Of a DNA stretch of 64,000 nucleotides, positions 44,690 to 57,444 are shown one piece after another; the first letter of the stretch is position 1, and the number at the start of each line of letters is the position of its first letter. Under the pieces are notes generated by a model. It had not been told where the DNA came from. It saw nothing but the letters and a program-made list of their open reading frames with translations, and did not search any database. Source of the DNA: Litsea cubeba (Eukaryota; Streptophyta; Magnoliopsida; Laurales; Lauraceae); NCBI GenBank assembly GCA_012931725.1, contig CM022949.1, forward strand, positions 58,744,230 through 58,808,229. Reading direction: 5' to 3'. A program made the translations under genes and the position numbers.

Positions 44690-45440
44690 TGAACTCTATG
44701 GGCCCACTTGGAGGCACCTTTGATTAGTGCAAATCCTTTCCAACTTAAGATTGGATCACATTTCCTTTGATCACATTACATTGGATCACATTTTCATCCA
44801 CATATGCATCACATTGGATCTGCTAGACGGTTAAAATTATCCTATATTTACCTGCGGTTGTTCAACCCTCATGAAACCCATGTTTTAATCAGGCTGGAAA
44901 TGTGATCTACATCAATGGGATCGAGGGAGCCAATTAGCCGTCCTCCTCCTCCCCAGGGTCTTCTCTGGAATATTTAACACATAATCCAGCCAATTGTCTG
45001 CCTTTTTCACAATCAAATATTCAACACATCCCCTAGATGGACAACCTGTTTGGTTACATTTCCAGCAATCATTGTCAATTTTCAAGATGAACTAACCAGT
45101 ATCACTATAGTGTGACAAATAACTGACACCATTCACATTAGATTAGAAGCCTTCCAACATATGAGAAAAAAATGAAACCAACAACAATGGCTATCAGTTT
45201 TAACATGTCAACCATCCAAAATACATAGGCAAATAGTCACAAAAAAGGTTCAGTATACAAAGAGAATTAAACACCCCAATGGGAGAATAGTCGTATCAGA
45301 TGTCACAACACAAGTCATTTCAGATTGGTCACATATTGAAGATCCATCATCCCCGTCATGTTGATTGTTGATCCCTTTTTCTTGTACAGTTCTAATTGTC
45401 TATTGTACTGGTTAATCACTAATTTGCATCGATAATACAT
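44690..45440. other. Non-coding stretch between the tandem repeat and the Ulp1-like gene
   Basis: GGATCACATT recurs several times near 44750-44820; otherwise nothing recognised. Confidence 0.5.
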
Positions 45441-47697
45441 CATATCACGCTGAGTGAATTCTTACTTTAGATTGAGGAGGACATGTCTACGGATGCCATT
45501 ACAAAAAATCCACAGTCATGTGAATTCTCTTGTAAAGGGACGTTCTCAACAATTCGCCTTCTCCATCCCATTGGGTCTTCCCAGTTGTAAGCAGCAAAAG
45601 ACTCATTCAACCAATGAATCGGTAGAAATAATGTGTATCAAAATAATTAACCCATATTAACAATTAATCTGAATAGAAACAATTAATCTGTATATATGTC
45701 GGTACTCAATACTCACAAATTGTTGAGCCATTTCCCACTGTTGCGAGTCCCCTAGCATACTATTCTAGTAGTCCCATGTTTTTTGCATTTGGATATCCCA
45801 TGATGATTGTGAAGTGCTCCAAATAACACAATGGAATAATGATAATCTCACATTTCTGCATTTCACCCACGCTCCATCCATATTCACCAAAGATGTGTAA
45901 ATAATTGTGCTTGTCTTCTCTTAGCCATATGTCCTTCAAAAGGTACCCACAAAGTGGCAATATTTGTGTTGAGGTTCATATTGAGTATAAGTTGGACAAT
46001 CAATTTTTTTCAAACTTCGAAAGTTGAAAGTATATGGAATATGATGAAAGTCATACCGAAGCATTCGTGTCAATGAAGTATGCATGTGGTGCATTGGGCT
46101 TCAAATAAATATCAAACCAATTCTGCAGTATACCCGTGTCTAGCCATTCTCTTGATATGAATCTCTTCAATCTTTCAGGATTAGGGCTAATGCAGACCTT
46201 GGCAAGGTAATCAAACCTGAGGGAAGATAAATCATATTGATCAGTAATTCCACCACAAAGACATTCACCACAGAACTAGAAATTATATCAATTCAGATAA
46301 TAGAGTGACATCAACATTAGATGTAATTCCACCACAAAGGCATTCACCACAAACCTAACATTCACCACAGTTTAGATGTGATTACAGAATCCAAAGATTA
46401 TACATTATGCATTACCAAATTCCTAGGTAATGGATTTAATTATATGTTGGCAATCAATGGATACAAATAGACCATTAAGTGGACCCTTAACAACATAACC
46501 ATGTATGGAACACCAATCTTGGAACAAACCTGAGGGAAGATATAACATATTGAGATCTCTAAAAGATCATATCAATATATTAAAAAAGGAATTGCATACC
46601 TTTCGTAGTAGTCCTCCCAGGACTTGTCTAGCATATCAGTCTCCTCCTTCGTTAGTTTGTACACAGAATTCTTAGGCCAATTTAGGGAGGTACTAAAACC
46701 CTCATATTTTGATGGCACTTTTTATCCCTGATTGCATTTTTTACACGAATAACCATTGAGGGGACCTTTTTAGTGGGAGACTCCATGGGAATGATTTCTT
46801 GTTGGATTTTTGGGGGATGACTATCAAGAACAATTTCAACGGGGGATGTTTTGAATCTAAGAGACCTTCGAGGAGAGGACATGGGACTGAGACTTTTGAT
46901 ACTTATGTTTTTGGAGGACTCGGGTGGAGTATTTTCCTTTGAATTGGGTGATTTAGTGGCAAACTCTAGCTTCTTGAATACTATCTGCTGTCTCTCACTC
47001 ATTTTGCCTTTACCAAGAGATTCACTTGGACTCACTTTGCCATACCCAAATTCCACAAAATCATTTTCAAATGTTTCATTAAAGTGTTCCACCTTGGCAC
47101 GCACTACACGTAGCATATCCTCCGAATTCATTGCCTCTGATGTTCTTTTGTTGCCAGACAAAGTAGAGATAAGGTCATCTAGGAAGAAACGAACCTGCAT
47201 GAACAAATTCAAATGAATCATAAATATTGAAAATGATGAAATAACTTGAATTTTACAGCTATGTTACCATGTCACTCAGAGGTCTTTTATGGATGAAGTC
47301 ATCGTATTTTTTGGAGGTTGGTTGTGTTGGAGGTATCATTTGGTCTTCTTCACCTTCTTTCTTTGGAGGCCTTGAGATTCGCAATCTTGTCACCGCCGAA
47401 TACCATTTCATATAAAATTCATTGTGGATAAGTGAATCATCAAGTTCATCACTCACTAAGTAAATAGGCTCTTGTGTTGCACTTCTCTTCAACTTCATGT
47501 TGTTTTTTTTTCTTTTTGTTTCTTTTGAAGTTCTTCATCCAAGAAAAGTTTAGCCGTGTGCTAATGCTATCTCGTTTTGGCACCAGTTCCATACCTAGAA
47601 AATCCATGCATATCTCCGCTGTTTGCTCGGTACTAAGCAATGTTTTTCCCGTCACTGCCAGTCCATCTATGGGGAGGCCGTATATATAAGCCACATC
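45441..47697 (-). pseudogene. Ulp1-like (C48) cysteine protease pseudogene with plant-mobile-domain-like 5' part
   Basis: Minus-strand multi-exon gene cut at its 5' end by LTR sequence at 47698. First visible part: DVAYIYGLPIDGLAVTGKTLL...CNTRAYLL, like a plant mobile domain. An exon from about 47192 (VRFFLDDLISTLSGNKRTSE...) runs, with a frameshift in an A-run near 46727, to KLTKEETDMLDKSWEDYYER at donor GAAAG|GTATGC. It joins in phase, from the acceptor CCCTCAG at about 46217, to FDYLAKVCISPNPERLKRF...AYFIDTNAS|GTATGA. A later exon (about 45960-45720) has GEMQKCEIIIIPLCYLEHFTIIM, with the expected His, and is frameshifted after it. The last exon (45630-45450) ends VPLQENSHDCGFFVM, the Ulp1 Gln...Cys motif (Cys codon 45514-45512). 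The family removes SUMO-type modifiers; plant transposons often carry relatives. Confidence 0.8.
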
Positions 47698-47816
47698 TGT
47701 TGGAGTTTGAGATGACTTAAGAAGTTTAATGAAGCATTGAAGTGTTTAGTATCTCAAGTAATCATTTGATGTTGGAATTATTGTCAACACAATGTTACAA
47801 GTGTGGTGTTGATAGA
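47698..47816 (+). repeat. 119-bp LTR-end fragment (same family as the LTR at 58481-59627, opposite orientation)
   Basis: TGTTGGAGTTTGAGATGACT...GTGGTGTTGATAG matches the reverse complement of the right end of the LTR at 59627 downward with few differences. On its left it abuts the Ulp1-like gene; on its right it runs straight into antisense copia coding sequence. Confidence 0.9.
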
Positions 47817-49206
47817 CTAGCCTGTCAATCCTGTTTAGGTTTATATGACCTAGCCTCAGGTGCCAAAGTTTTATTGAATTAGATGAAGGTGACTTCCTCT
47901 TTAATGTTAGTCTATTAATTATTTCGGTATCATGTATCTCATACATTGTGGGAGTTAACAAATAAAGCCCATTGATTACCTTGCCAGAACATATAAAAGT
48001 ACCATTCCTCTTTATGTCAATTTTAGTACCAAAAGTAATAGAATAACTTTTATTCACCAAACTAGAAATTGAAATTAAATTCAGTCTTAAAGACGATACA
48101 TAAAGAGTATCTAACAAAATCAATTTATTATTTGAAAATACTAAAGTAATAACTCCCATTGAAACCGCTCTTGCCTTAGCATTAGATCCTAGGTTGATAA
48201 TGATTTCCCCATCACTTAGCCTCCTGGTTTCCTTGAACCCCTGTAACGAGTTACAAATGTGATTAGTTGCACCGGAGTCAACACACCAGGATTCTGAAGT
48301 ACTAGTTGCAAAACTAACTTCAGAAATAAGTGACTCAATCATACCTGGGGTCTTTTTCTTAGACAGATAATCAGGACAATTCCTCTTCCAATGTCCTGTT
48401 ATACCACAGTGGAAATACTTTCCTTTTGTACCTGCACCTTTAGCCTTTGCCACACCACTAGTGGCACCATTTTTCGCCTTAGGACCCTTGGGAACTGATT
48501 TCTTTTTGCCTTTTCGCCCTTTGCCTTTCGGTTTGGACTTAGCATATGACTTTTCTGTCATAAGGGCAGTTGGCTTCTTCATAATTCCTTCAGTTGCTAC
48601 CAGCTGGCTAGACAGCTCAGCTAATGTAAGATTCATTTTGTTCATATTATAATTGACCTTAAAATTGTTGAATGAATCTGGTAGCGACTCGAGGATTATG
48701 TCAATCTGCGATTTTGCATCAATTGCGGCACCCAGTATATCTAACTCATTCAATGAGTCCATCATCTTAAGCATGTGGTCCTGTATTGGTGTACCTTCAG
48801 CCATCTTAGTACTTATAAGCACCCTCATAGCTGCCTGCCTAGTAAGCCTGCCCTGTTCCGCTAACATCTTCTTTAAGTTTGATATCATATCATATGCAGT
48901 CTTAAATGATTGATGTTGGTGTTGCAAAACACTAGACATGGATGCCGGTATGTAACATCTGGTCATCTCATCGTCTTTGGTCCACTTAGCATAAAGGTCT
49001 TTCTATTCCTGTGGTGCATCTGGCATAGGCTCATCAAGGGGAGTTGTGGTAAGGACATATTTGTATCCTGAAGCAGTCAGGGCAATATCTAGATTTCTTT
49101 TCCAGTCCATGTAGTTGGATCCCACCAACTTATTCTGGTTGAGGATAGTCGTAAGTGGATTGAAAATATTTGAATGCATGCTGTATAAACTGAAGCACAT
49201 AACCAT
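47817..49206 (-). pseudogene. Copia-4 gag-protease fragment
   Basis: Starts at 49206, with the likely gag start at MHSNIFNPLTTILNQNKL. One frame throughout except for TAG at 49005-49003. Gag motifs WKRNLDIAL and DHMLKMMDSLNEL...ILESLPDSF lead to a knuckle KYFHCGITGHWKRNC whose first Cys is Tyr. The protease WCVDSGATNHIC keeps its catalytic Asp. It ends in the GAG-pre-integrase finger LWHLRLGHINLNRIDRLV, where the sequence switches to the LTR fragment at 47816, so integrase and RT are absent. Confidence 0.88.
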
Positions 49207-50915
49207 ATATTCAATAAAAGAATATGAATGACATTAGGGTTTAGTATTCTACCAAATTCATGTGGGAATCCTCATAACCACTAAATTTAGAATATATCGG
49301 AATCTCAATCCCCTTGGGCATGCCTCCTTGGGGAGTGCAAATGCCATATAGATTGGTGCAGATCAAAGTTGTTCAAAATTAGAATTAAGACTAACTATCT
49401 ATGAGCCCCATCATTCATTATTATCTAGGTATCTCATACCAAATAATGTATGACTCCCGATTAACTTTGGTTTCTAAAATACATGAGGCAAATCCTTGCG
49501 GATACTATATCATTATTTTAGTTAAGTGTGACCCACCAACTAATATTGCATGACAACCGTTTTGGGCAGCTCCTCCTTGGGGAGTGAACCCCCACCACAT
49601 CTCGCCTATACTATCCATAGGAGATCCATATCTAGTAACCAGACAAATAAAAGCCCTTCGTGGGGACGGCCATGCTCTTGATGGCGCGAGGCTAATATTT
49701 TCCTTACAATGGACCTATGGTGGAAAACCATGAGGATCTCTCAATTTAAATGCCCGTTCCCACTTAATATTTTAGAATTGAGGATTTTCTTTTAAGGTAT
49801 TAGGTCCCACATATTAATATGAACATCAAATCATCACATGATATGATCTAAGATTGGTTCCAAGTCAAATTATTTTAAGGAAAGTCCAGTTTCTTAAACT
49901 AGTGTTATCAATGTGTCTATCTCATGGGTCATCGATCAACACTAATTAGAACTCTTTTCAAAAATTAATTTGATTTGACCAATTTTAGTAACTTGCTATG
50001 TTTGGATCAGATTTGGAAACAATATTCTATAAGAGCATTCATCCATAAATAGAAAATATTAAAAATAGAAACTAGTCCTCTCCTCCACATGGCCCAAGCA
50101 GAATAGACTTTTTGGACTTCTAGACTTTCCAAAAATTTGGAATTCCTCAAACTCTTTATGCAACTCCAAAACACTTTTGGTAATCTTCAAACTCCTTGAT
50201 TAGGAGTCCACCTGCACTTTCTTTCTTCGTCTCGAACATCGCCAGAATTTACAAATTTAGAAAATTACATAAATTTCTATGTCTCTACGATGAGACTTAC
50301 ATGGTAATTTAACATGGAAATAAAAGGGCTATAGAGAAATTCACCAGGCCTTGCCCTTTCATGGGAAACCAAGGAAACCATGGTGCCCTTTATACTTAGC
50401 CTCAAATAAACCAATCAACCATAAATAAAAAAAACAAAATCTTGTGGGTCATATGGAGAGGATAATATAACCTGCAAGTTAGCATATCATACAAACATAC
50501 AAATCACACAAATAGGCTGCCAAACAATGCTGGAAAAATAGGATTAAGAAAATAACCCAAAACTATAAAATTCAAAATTCTACACTTTCTGCACAGTGTC
50601 TTCGGTCGACCGACCTACAAGTGTTCGGTTGACCGAGCACGGGTCTCGGTCGACCGAACTGACGGAAACCAGAATTTTGGATTTCTGTAGTTCGTGTCCA
50701 TTCTTCTCCAAATTACTTCCAAAGTGTTCCAATGGCTTTCTATCATCCATCCAACATTACTAAACCACTTTGTGACTATCCAAACATGAATTTACTAATA
50801 AACAAAGTAAATCCATCAAAACTGATCCTGACATAGCCCTTGCTCTATCCTCTTTGCATCTCATGCTTAGATTAGAATAAGCTTACTGATCTAACATGAT
50901 TAGAGATGAGGTAAG
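49207..50915 (-). other. Copia-4 leader with GGTCGACC palindromes
   Basis: Non-coding. A cluster at 50603-50663 has TCGGTCGACCGA, CGGTTGACCGAG and CGGTCGACCG. Paired CCTTGGGGAGTG motifs at 49328 and 49575. Confidence 0.6.
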
Positions 50916-51100
50916 TCTCTAATACCAATTGTTGGAAATAGTGGTGGGCCTCTAGGATAGGTTTCAAACTTTTGACCCACTTGATGCAGGTATCAACCAT
51001 CCAAAAGGCTACCAAAATCAATCCAAGATACATACCCTCAATCTCAGTCATCATGATCAGTAAATACAATCTATCTAGAAGATAGAAACAACAACTAATC

Positions 51101-52182
51101 ACAAGTTGTATGAAACTAATTGAGACTAAACATGTGATTAGTGTGCAATGTTGTTTTCAAAAACAAATTAGTTTTACTAAGGTTCTAATAGTTATTGAAA
51201 ACAACAAAAGGATTCAACCAAGTAAATGAACCATGCTATAGAAGAAGACAAAGGTTTTGGCAAAGCATGATTAATGAAGTTTTTTTAAACAAACTTGGAT
51301 TGAATCAAAGTGAAGAATCCAATACAACTAAGATCAAAGATTAAAAGTAAGTAATGGATTCAACACATCATAGTTAGCATGCTAAAACTCATTTACCAAT
51401 AACTTAAACAAAGCATGAAACATATGATTTAGAAAAGTAAAGCTTACTTAAAGATTTAACTTCATGATTCCTAGCTTTATCTTTCCAAATGACCCCTTAG
51501 TCCCTTTTACCTTAGTCCCTTTTAGTTCATTCCCCTTTTTCTTGTCTCCAAACATCTCAAAGAAGGCTTAAGAGTTGCTTATTGTTCCTCAAATTTTTCA
51601 AAGGAATGAACCTCATTTTATAGTCAAAAAGTGACTTCCAGCATGTCCCCAGTCGACTTGGTACAGAGCCCGGTCGACCTCATACAAATGGTCAGAAATA
51701 TGACCATTGGAGAGACAATGGCTCTCTGCCCGGTCGACCTGCAGTGTGCTCGGTCGACCGGGTCCATGGGCTTAGTAGACCGAGCACACTAGAGGTCGAC
51801 CCGGGCCCAGGGACCAAATTCCCATTTTTTGCTAATTTCAAAGTCCTTTTCTTTTGGGAAATTTGGGCAATTATATCAAGCTTGGAAACATGATTTAAAT
51901 CAATCTAAAAGAGTTTTAAAAACATGAAACCTAAAATACCGAAGATGATTTGAAACTATTAAAACCATTGGCTAGCTTGATTCAGAAAACTTCTTTTCAA
52001 ATTTATTGGATCCAAGTTTAAAATCAAAACATGCATGAAACATATGTTTTGAAAGATTTAAAACAATGCATGTGAAAATCAAGATTTCAAGAATTTCTAA
52101 ATCAATGCATGTGTGAAAATTTGAATGGTGCTAAAATGATAATGCATCCATCAAATTGCTAAACACAAAATCCATAAGAATC
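51101..52182 (-). repeat. Copia-5 3' LTR (5'-most part on the plus strand missing)
   Basis: Contains a palindrome cluster at 51645-51805 (GTCGAC, CGGTCGACC, TCGGTCGACCGGG, GGTCGACCCGGGCC). End set by the PPT-like AATCTCCCTCTTTGC at about 52185. Confidence 0.75.
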
Positions 52183-52750
52183 TCCCTCTTTGCAATTTGA
52201 TGGCAACTCACTCAACACTGAATTTACACACTAAGTCTTCAGCTCCCCAGAAGCTGGACAACTCTTGAAATCTCTTGGATGCTTCCTTCACTTAGCTTGG
52301 GCTCTAGATCTTTTTCATCATTCTTCTTTATGCTTGGGGCTTGAGCTTTCTTCAAGCTTCCTTTTCGTCTTTCTTTCTTTAGCCAAGCATCTTCTTTAAC
52401 TCTCAAGCTTTCTCTTATTTCAACTCTCCCCCTTTGACCATGCACTCTCTCCCTTTGGCAAGAAATGCATTCTCTCCCCCTGTGGAAGATCATACAAAAT
52501 CTCCCCTTAGGCAACTTGGACATTCTCTCCTCCTTTGACATTAATGGCAAAGGTACCTACACACATGAAATAAGAAAAATACCTTTTAGTAGCACCTGCT
52601 AACAAAAGAAATCGACAATGAAATACATAACAGGGTATCATGTATGGGTAGTAAGCTATAAGGGTATAGAGCCAATACAAGAGTGAATTTAATCAAAAGT
52701 AATACTTCCTATGAAGGTTTACACTCCCCCTCAATCCATTCTCTCCTTTT
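52183..52750 (-). other. Copia-5 cluster of about seven PPT-like tracts
   Basis: Plus-strand pyrimidine tracts at about 52187 (TCTCCCTCTTTG), 52426, 52447, 52471, 52500, 52526 and 52725 (CTCCCCCTCAATC), all purine tracts on the element's sense strand. The minus-strand frame over 52239-52550 arises from these tracts. Confidence 0.7.
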
Positions 52751-55049
52751 GTCAAATTGTTGACAAGCATTTAACTATTTGGTGCAAGAAGAAGATGGTT
52801 TAACCAATTGAGGGTAAACTTCAAGGAAAGAATTAGACGCTTTTAACTATAGAGCTCAATATGATCAAATTACCAAAATTAAGAGCAAGGTCATGGAGAA
52901 AAGTGATCATGGATACCAATTAGAATAAAGAGTACCAATTGAGATCAAAGATATGATAATTAACTCAATCACTCTAAAATGGAGTTAAGAAGAATATAAC
53001 TACTAGGATTTAATCCAAATTAGAGCTATCCATGATGTTATGGGGTTTACTAAACATAGCATTAATCAATATAACTATGAAAATCATATGCTATGAATAT
53101 TTTGAAATCATTTCATCCAATCATAAAATATGACTATCATGAGGAAGATGAATGAAATGAAGTTCAAATAAGAAGCATACCTTAACCATTAACCAACCAA
53201 GATTATGAATACATAAACATGGTGATCATGAGATTTACCTATAAGTGCAAGAGAGGTGGCAAACATGAAAGTTATTATGCTAATTGAATGTGACATGGAA
53301 CAAAAATATATTACTATCAAGTTCAAACCAATGGGCACAAGGTCTATCACATTCTCAAGATATGACATCAATTGGATATGACATTAATAAAAAATTATAC
53401 TAATTGAAACCAACCGAAATTGACAACATGATTAAGAGCAAGGATGTGACAAACACAAAATTTCATCAAGCATCCTACAAGGAAATTCATCACTTTTAAT
53501 GATATAACTAATGTGCATTGTGATGAACAAGTTAAATTGCATAAAAGAATATAGTTTGGTGATGTATGCAATTTTCAAAGTGTCAAATCATATGAATTCA
53601 ATATCAAACAATAGATTCAAACAATATAATACAAGGAATCTATTTTAAAGAGGTTCATATGATCAAGAACACTACTATGAAGTTGAAACATGTATAAGGA
53701 TGACATCACTTAGAGAATATACATGAATCAACATCATAACCATCCATTTCAAAAAATAATTACTAGAAAGCACAAAGGATGGGTTTGAGAGTTCTAGTAT
53801 GGCATCTTCAAATAAAAGTAAGATCACAACCATACATGGAACTATTTGACATTTGCATATATAGAGAGGATTAATCAAAATCAAGATCTAACTCATACCA
53901 TATCATCAATAAAGAATTCAACTGAGTGCACAAGTATATATGAGGTTAGAAATGTGCCATGTATTACTTAGTGATGAAAATAGCTTCTTATTTATATATG
54001 AATACCTATAAAGAGCATGTAAAAAGAGATTAATGCCAATTCATCTAACATGGGTCATTAAAAATTCCACTCTAGCAAATGTACTTAGAGGATCATGAAG
54101 CAAAGATTTTCATACAATGAATATTATCAATTTACATTTAAGGAGGTGCACAAGGTTAAGTGTAAAATGCAAATCGATTACATGATCCATAAGTCATACA
54201 ACTCAATTTACACATAAAAAGAATGTAACCAAATGAGTAAAGATGCAAATTGCTTATAAGTTAATATAACAAATGCATAAGGAAATGAAAACATGGAACA
54301 TGTTTGATGATTATAACTAATGATGTTTTAGAGTATTTCCATTCAAACAATCTTCAAATCATTTCAATAAAAAAATCCAACAATGAGCATAGAGAGTATG
54401 AATTTGAAGATAACACATTATCAATTATCAATTTGTATTCTAAACAATATAACTACAAGGGGCTCATACAAATTAACTTGAACAAGTATGACTTGAAATC
54501 AATTGGAAAATACACTCAAATGAAAAGTATAACTATAAGGCTCTAAGCAATTGAATCTCAAGTATATCAAAGAATTTGATTTTCATTTAAAGAAACTAAC
54601 TTATTAAGCATATAATTAATGAAAATCAATTTTGATCCTCATAACTCAAGAATGAGACACAATCATTTTTCAACTTGCATTTTAAAACTTATTTGGAAAA
54701 CATACAAGTTGAGCTTTTTAAAAACAATAATTTTCCATATGAAAGTATAACTTAGAAATCCATCGGAAATTTGAATCATTTGTTTTTCAAAATAATATAA
54801 CTATGACATCCATGCAAATGATTTTGCAACAACAGTTGATCATGAATAATCTAGCTATGAAAGCTTTTGAAATCATAATCAATTGATCATAAGATAACAA
54901 TGCATTTTAAGAAATGTAACTATGAAAGAACAAAATTCAAACGTATCATGACCAACAATAGGATTTAACTATAAAGGATAGGTTGGTCAATGAGGTTCAA
55001 GGCCTTAAGGTTTGTCTAAGTATCCAACTTTAGGAATCCACCTAAGGTC
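52751..55049 (-). other. Copia-5 AT-rich non-coding middle with a recurrent TATAACTA(T/C) motif
   Basis: No coding potential. The motif (A/G)TATAACTA(T/C) followed by GA or AAGG recurs at about 52994, 53070, 54441, 54521 and 54795, with weaker copies near 52842, 53499, 54310, 54740, 54905 and 54966. Confidence 0.6.
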
Positions 55050-56435
55050 TTAAGAGGGTTCATCTTTGAGATCTAGTTTAGAAGTCCCACCAACTCTAGG
55101 AGATTTGACTTGATAAGTTTTTAATTTGGACCTATCACCATAAGATTCGAATAATTTAAGCTTAGGTTGGGGATTAGTCTCTTGAGTTTGTTTCTTAGGG
55201 GATTGATTCATTTTTCTTTTCTTCTTATTTCCTCCCTTTATTTGACTTTTGAATTTTAAATTTAACTTTGCAACTTTCTTCAAAAGTTGTTTCATTTGTT
55301 GATTCAGGGGAGGTAGGTTGAGAAGCTTTTTTGTTGATAAATTCTTTTATTTTTGGTTTAACTTGTTTAACATTTTCAGAATCTATCTTAGGAGACTCAT
55401 TTTTAATAGGTTTAACTTGTTTAATCTTCTTGGAGTCTTCCTTGATATTTAGTGTCTTACTCTTCATAGTGTTTGATTCTCCTTTCTTGGGTTCATAGAT
55501 GGGTTTAGACCTCCTTAGTTTGCACTCAAACCTAAAATGCCCTTCAATGCCATAATAATTACATTTAGTCATGGGCAAGGAAGGATGAGTGCTAGAGAAT
55601 GAAGACTCACCTTTCACAAATGTGTTGGTGAATATAGGGCCATGTGAAATATGCCTATCAAATCCAAGACTCGTCCTATCTCTTAATTTGTGAATTACCC
55701 AATCTAAATAATTTTTCAAATTTCTCTTCTCCTTGAGTAAATTTGTACTCATACTTTTGTTTGTAGCTTTCAAGTTGAGTGACTTGTTCTTTAAGGGTTG
55801 AGTTTTCATTTTTAACTTTTATTAGTTCATTTTCAATTCCCTTAAAGTTGTTTAGTTCTTCATGGGGAAGTTTTAATTCAAATTTAAGTTCTTTAATAAC
55901 ATTAGGTCCAAGTTCTAGATCTTTTATCTTACTTTGAGCATTTGAAGAATTCTCTTTAGAAATAGACAACTTGGATTCTAGGTTGTTAATATCTTTGTCT
56001 TGCCTTTGTAACTGATCTCTTAGTTTTAAGTTTTCCTTATTAAGATCATCACAGCCTGTCTTTAATTCATTTAGTTCATCTTTAGCATTATATAGGTTAT
56101 GCAAAGAGATCATAAACTTAGAGTCTACACAATTTATTACTTCTTCTTTCTCTCTAAGTTCATTCTTTGAAGAGACTAATTCTTTGGTTAGCTTTTTAGA
56201 TTCTTCTTTTAATTTTCTTATTTTTCTTAACAAGCTCTAAGTACAATGTATACGAATCATCAAAAGTTTGTTGAATATCATCTTCATTTTCATCATTTTC
56301 TTTTTCTTTTGATTCAAATTGAGATTCATTAAGTTCAAAGTTTGAATCTACAATTGTTGGAAAGAAGGGTCTAGAAGAAACTACCAAAGTATCTAGACAA
56401 TCTAATATAGTGGAATCCATTCTAATGATTTTCAT
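55050..56435 (-). pseudogene. Copia-5 gag remnant: coiled coil and degenerate zinc knuckle
   Basis: From MDSTILDCLDTLVV (about 56420), the usual UBN2 capsid domain is absent. An acidic segment leads to a long predicted coiled coil (KIRKLKEESKKLTKELVSSKNELREKEEVIN..., about 56230-55730) and, after frameshifts near 56200 and 55740, a knuckle CNYYGIEGHFRFEC (about 55570-55525) whose second Cys is Tyr. The tail is Lys/Pro/Ser-rich and ends near 55050. It could be a multimerising gag relic. Confidence 0.7.
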
Positions 56436-56520
56436 GAAAACACAACACTAGGGTTTTGACTCTAGGTTTTTACACCTAATCAAGAGTTCCAAAACACTTG
56501 CTCCTAATATAGAGCACGAG

Positions 56521-56532
56521 GCTCTGATACTA
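56521..56532 (-). promoter_or_regulatory. Copia-5 primer binding site (one change from tRNA-iMet consensus)
   Basis: Plus-strand GCTCTGATACTA versus the canonical GCTCTGATACCA, two bases from the LTR start at 56535. Confidence 0.85.
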
Positions 56533-56534
56533 AT

Positions 56535-57444
56535 TGAAAGTCCTCGATCCGAACCTCAGAGGGGGGTGAAAAGGGTGAGCTTCAATTTAGTGACCAATTA
56601 TGACCAATATTAATTTCTTTAAATTAAATTAGCCACTAGTGATGATTATCAAATGAAATGCGGAAGCTAACAAAAACAATCACCACAAAGCATGCACCAT
56701 CACATAATGATTTATAGTGGTTTGGCCTCAATGCCTACATCCACTACCGGCTTGTGAACCAACACCCCACCGGATTTCCACTATCTATGATTTTCAATAG
56801 GCTAAGCAATAACATTTACAAAGATATTTTTCAAGGCTTAACAACAACCTATCAATGTGTTTTTCTAGGCTAAGTAATAACCTCTACACTATGCTTTTCT
56901 TAGGCTAATTAAGCAATAACCTTTATAATTAGAAGAATTTCTCTCAAAGTAGTGTCTACACAAACATTAGAAGAGATACAATTAAAGCTCAATTACAATG
57001 CCTCTAATTAGGCGGATTTGAAAGTGAACAACCAAACTCACACAACACTTTATGTAATGCAAAGATGAATGCTCATGATGTGTGTGTGAAAACTTCAATC
57101 AAGTTTAAAAAGTAAGCCCTATCAAAATATGCTTAAGGCATTTAAAAGTCTAAGGCACATAAAAAGATTTGATTGAAGAGAAATACAAATCACATGTGTG
57201 AATACTAACTTATTGATGATATGACAATCAAAGGCTCACAAGTTGTATGAAACTAATTAAGACTAAACATGTGATTAATATGCAACGTTATTTTCAAAAA
57301 CAAATTAGTTTAACTAAGGTTCTAATAGTTTTTGAAAACAACAAAAGGATTCAACCAAGTAAATGAATCATGCTATAGAAGAAAACCAAGGTTTTGGCAA
57401 AGCATGACTAATGAAGCTTTTTAAAACAAACTTGGATTGAATAT
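56535..57444 (-). repeat. Copia-5 5' LTR, interrupted by CACTA sequence
   Basis: Starts TGAAAGTCCTCGATCC; the last about 205 bp match 51101-51306. Similarity ends at GGATTGAAT, followed directly by the CACTA terminus. Confidence 0.8.

Larger units (their letters stand above)
47817..51100 (-). mobile_element. Copia-4: truncated copia element (LTR piece, leader, gag, protease)
   Basis: Minus-strand fragment. LTR piece 50930-51100, degenerate PBS 50916-50927 (TCTCTAATACCA on the plus strand, two differences from the canonical sequence), leader of about 1.7 kb, then gag-protease to 47817. Integrase, RT and the 3' LTR are missing. The right-hand LTR is cut by the LTR of the next element at 51101. 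Confidence 0.82.
51101..57444 (-). mobile_element. Copia-5: gag-only Sirevirus-like derivative with reciprocally truncated LTRs
   Basis: Right LTR from 56535 (next to the PBS at 56521-56532) to 57444, where a CACTA end interrupts it. Left LTR 51101 to about 52182, lacking its first part of about 700 bp. The copies overlap only at 51101-51306 / 57236-57440 (ACAAGTTGTATGAAACTAAT... onward, about 90% identical by eye). Between them: a PPT-like cluster, an AT-rich non-coding middle and a gag remnant. No protease, integrase or RT is present. Confidence 0.8.

Noticed and set aside
44377..44692. Repeat proteins STNLFVDVN... on either strand
   Set aside because: Open frames of the roughly 100-bp tandem repeat.
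52239..52550. Basic 103-residue protein
   Set aside because: Encoded by the cluster of purine tracts (multiplied PPT) 3' of copia-5.
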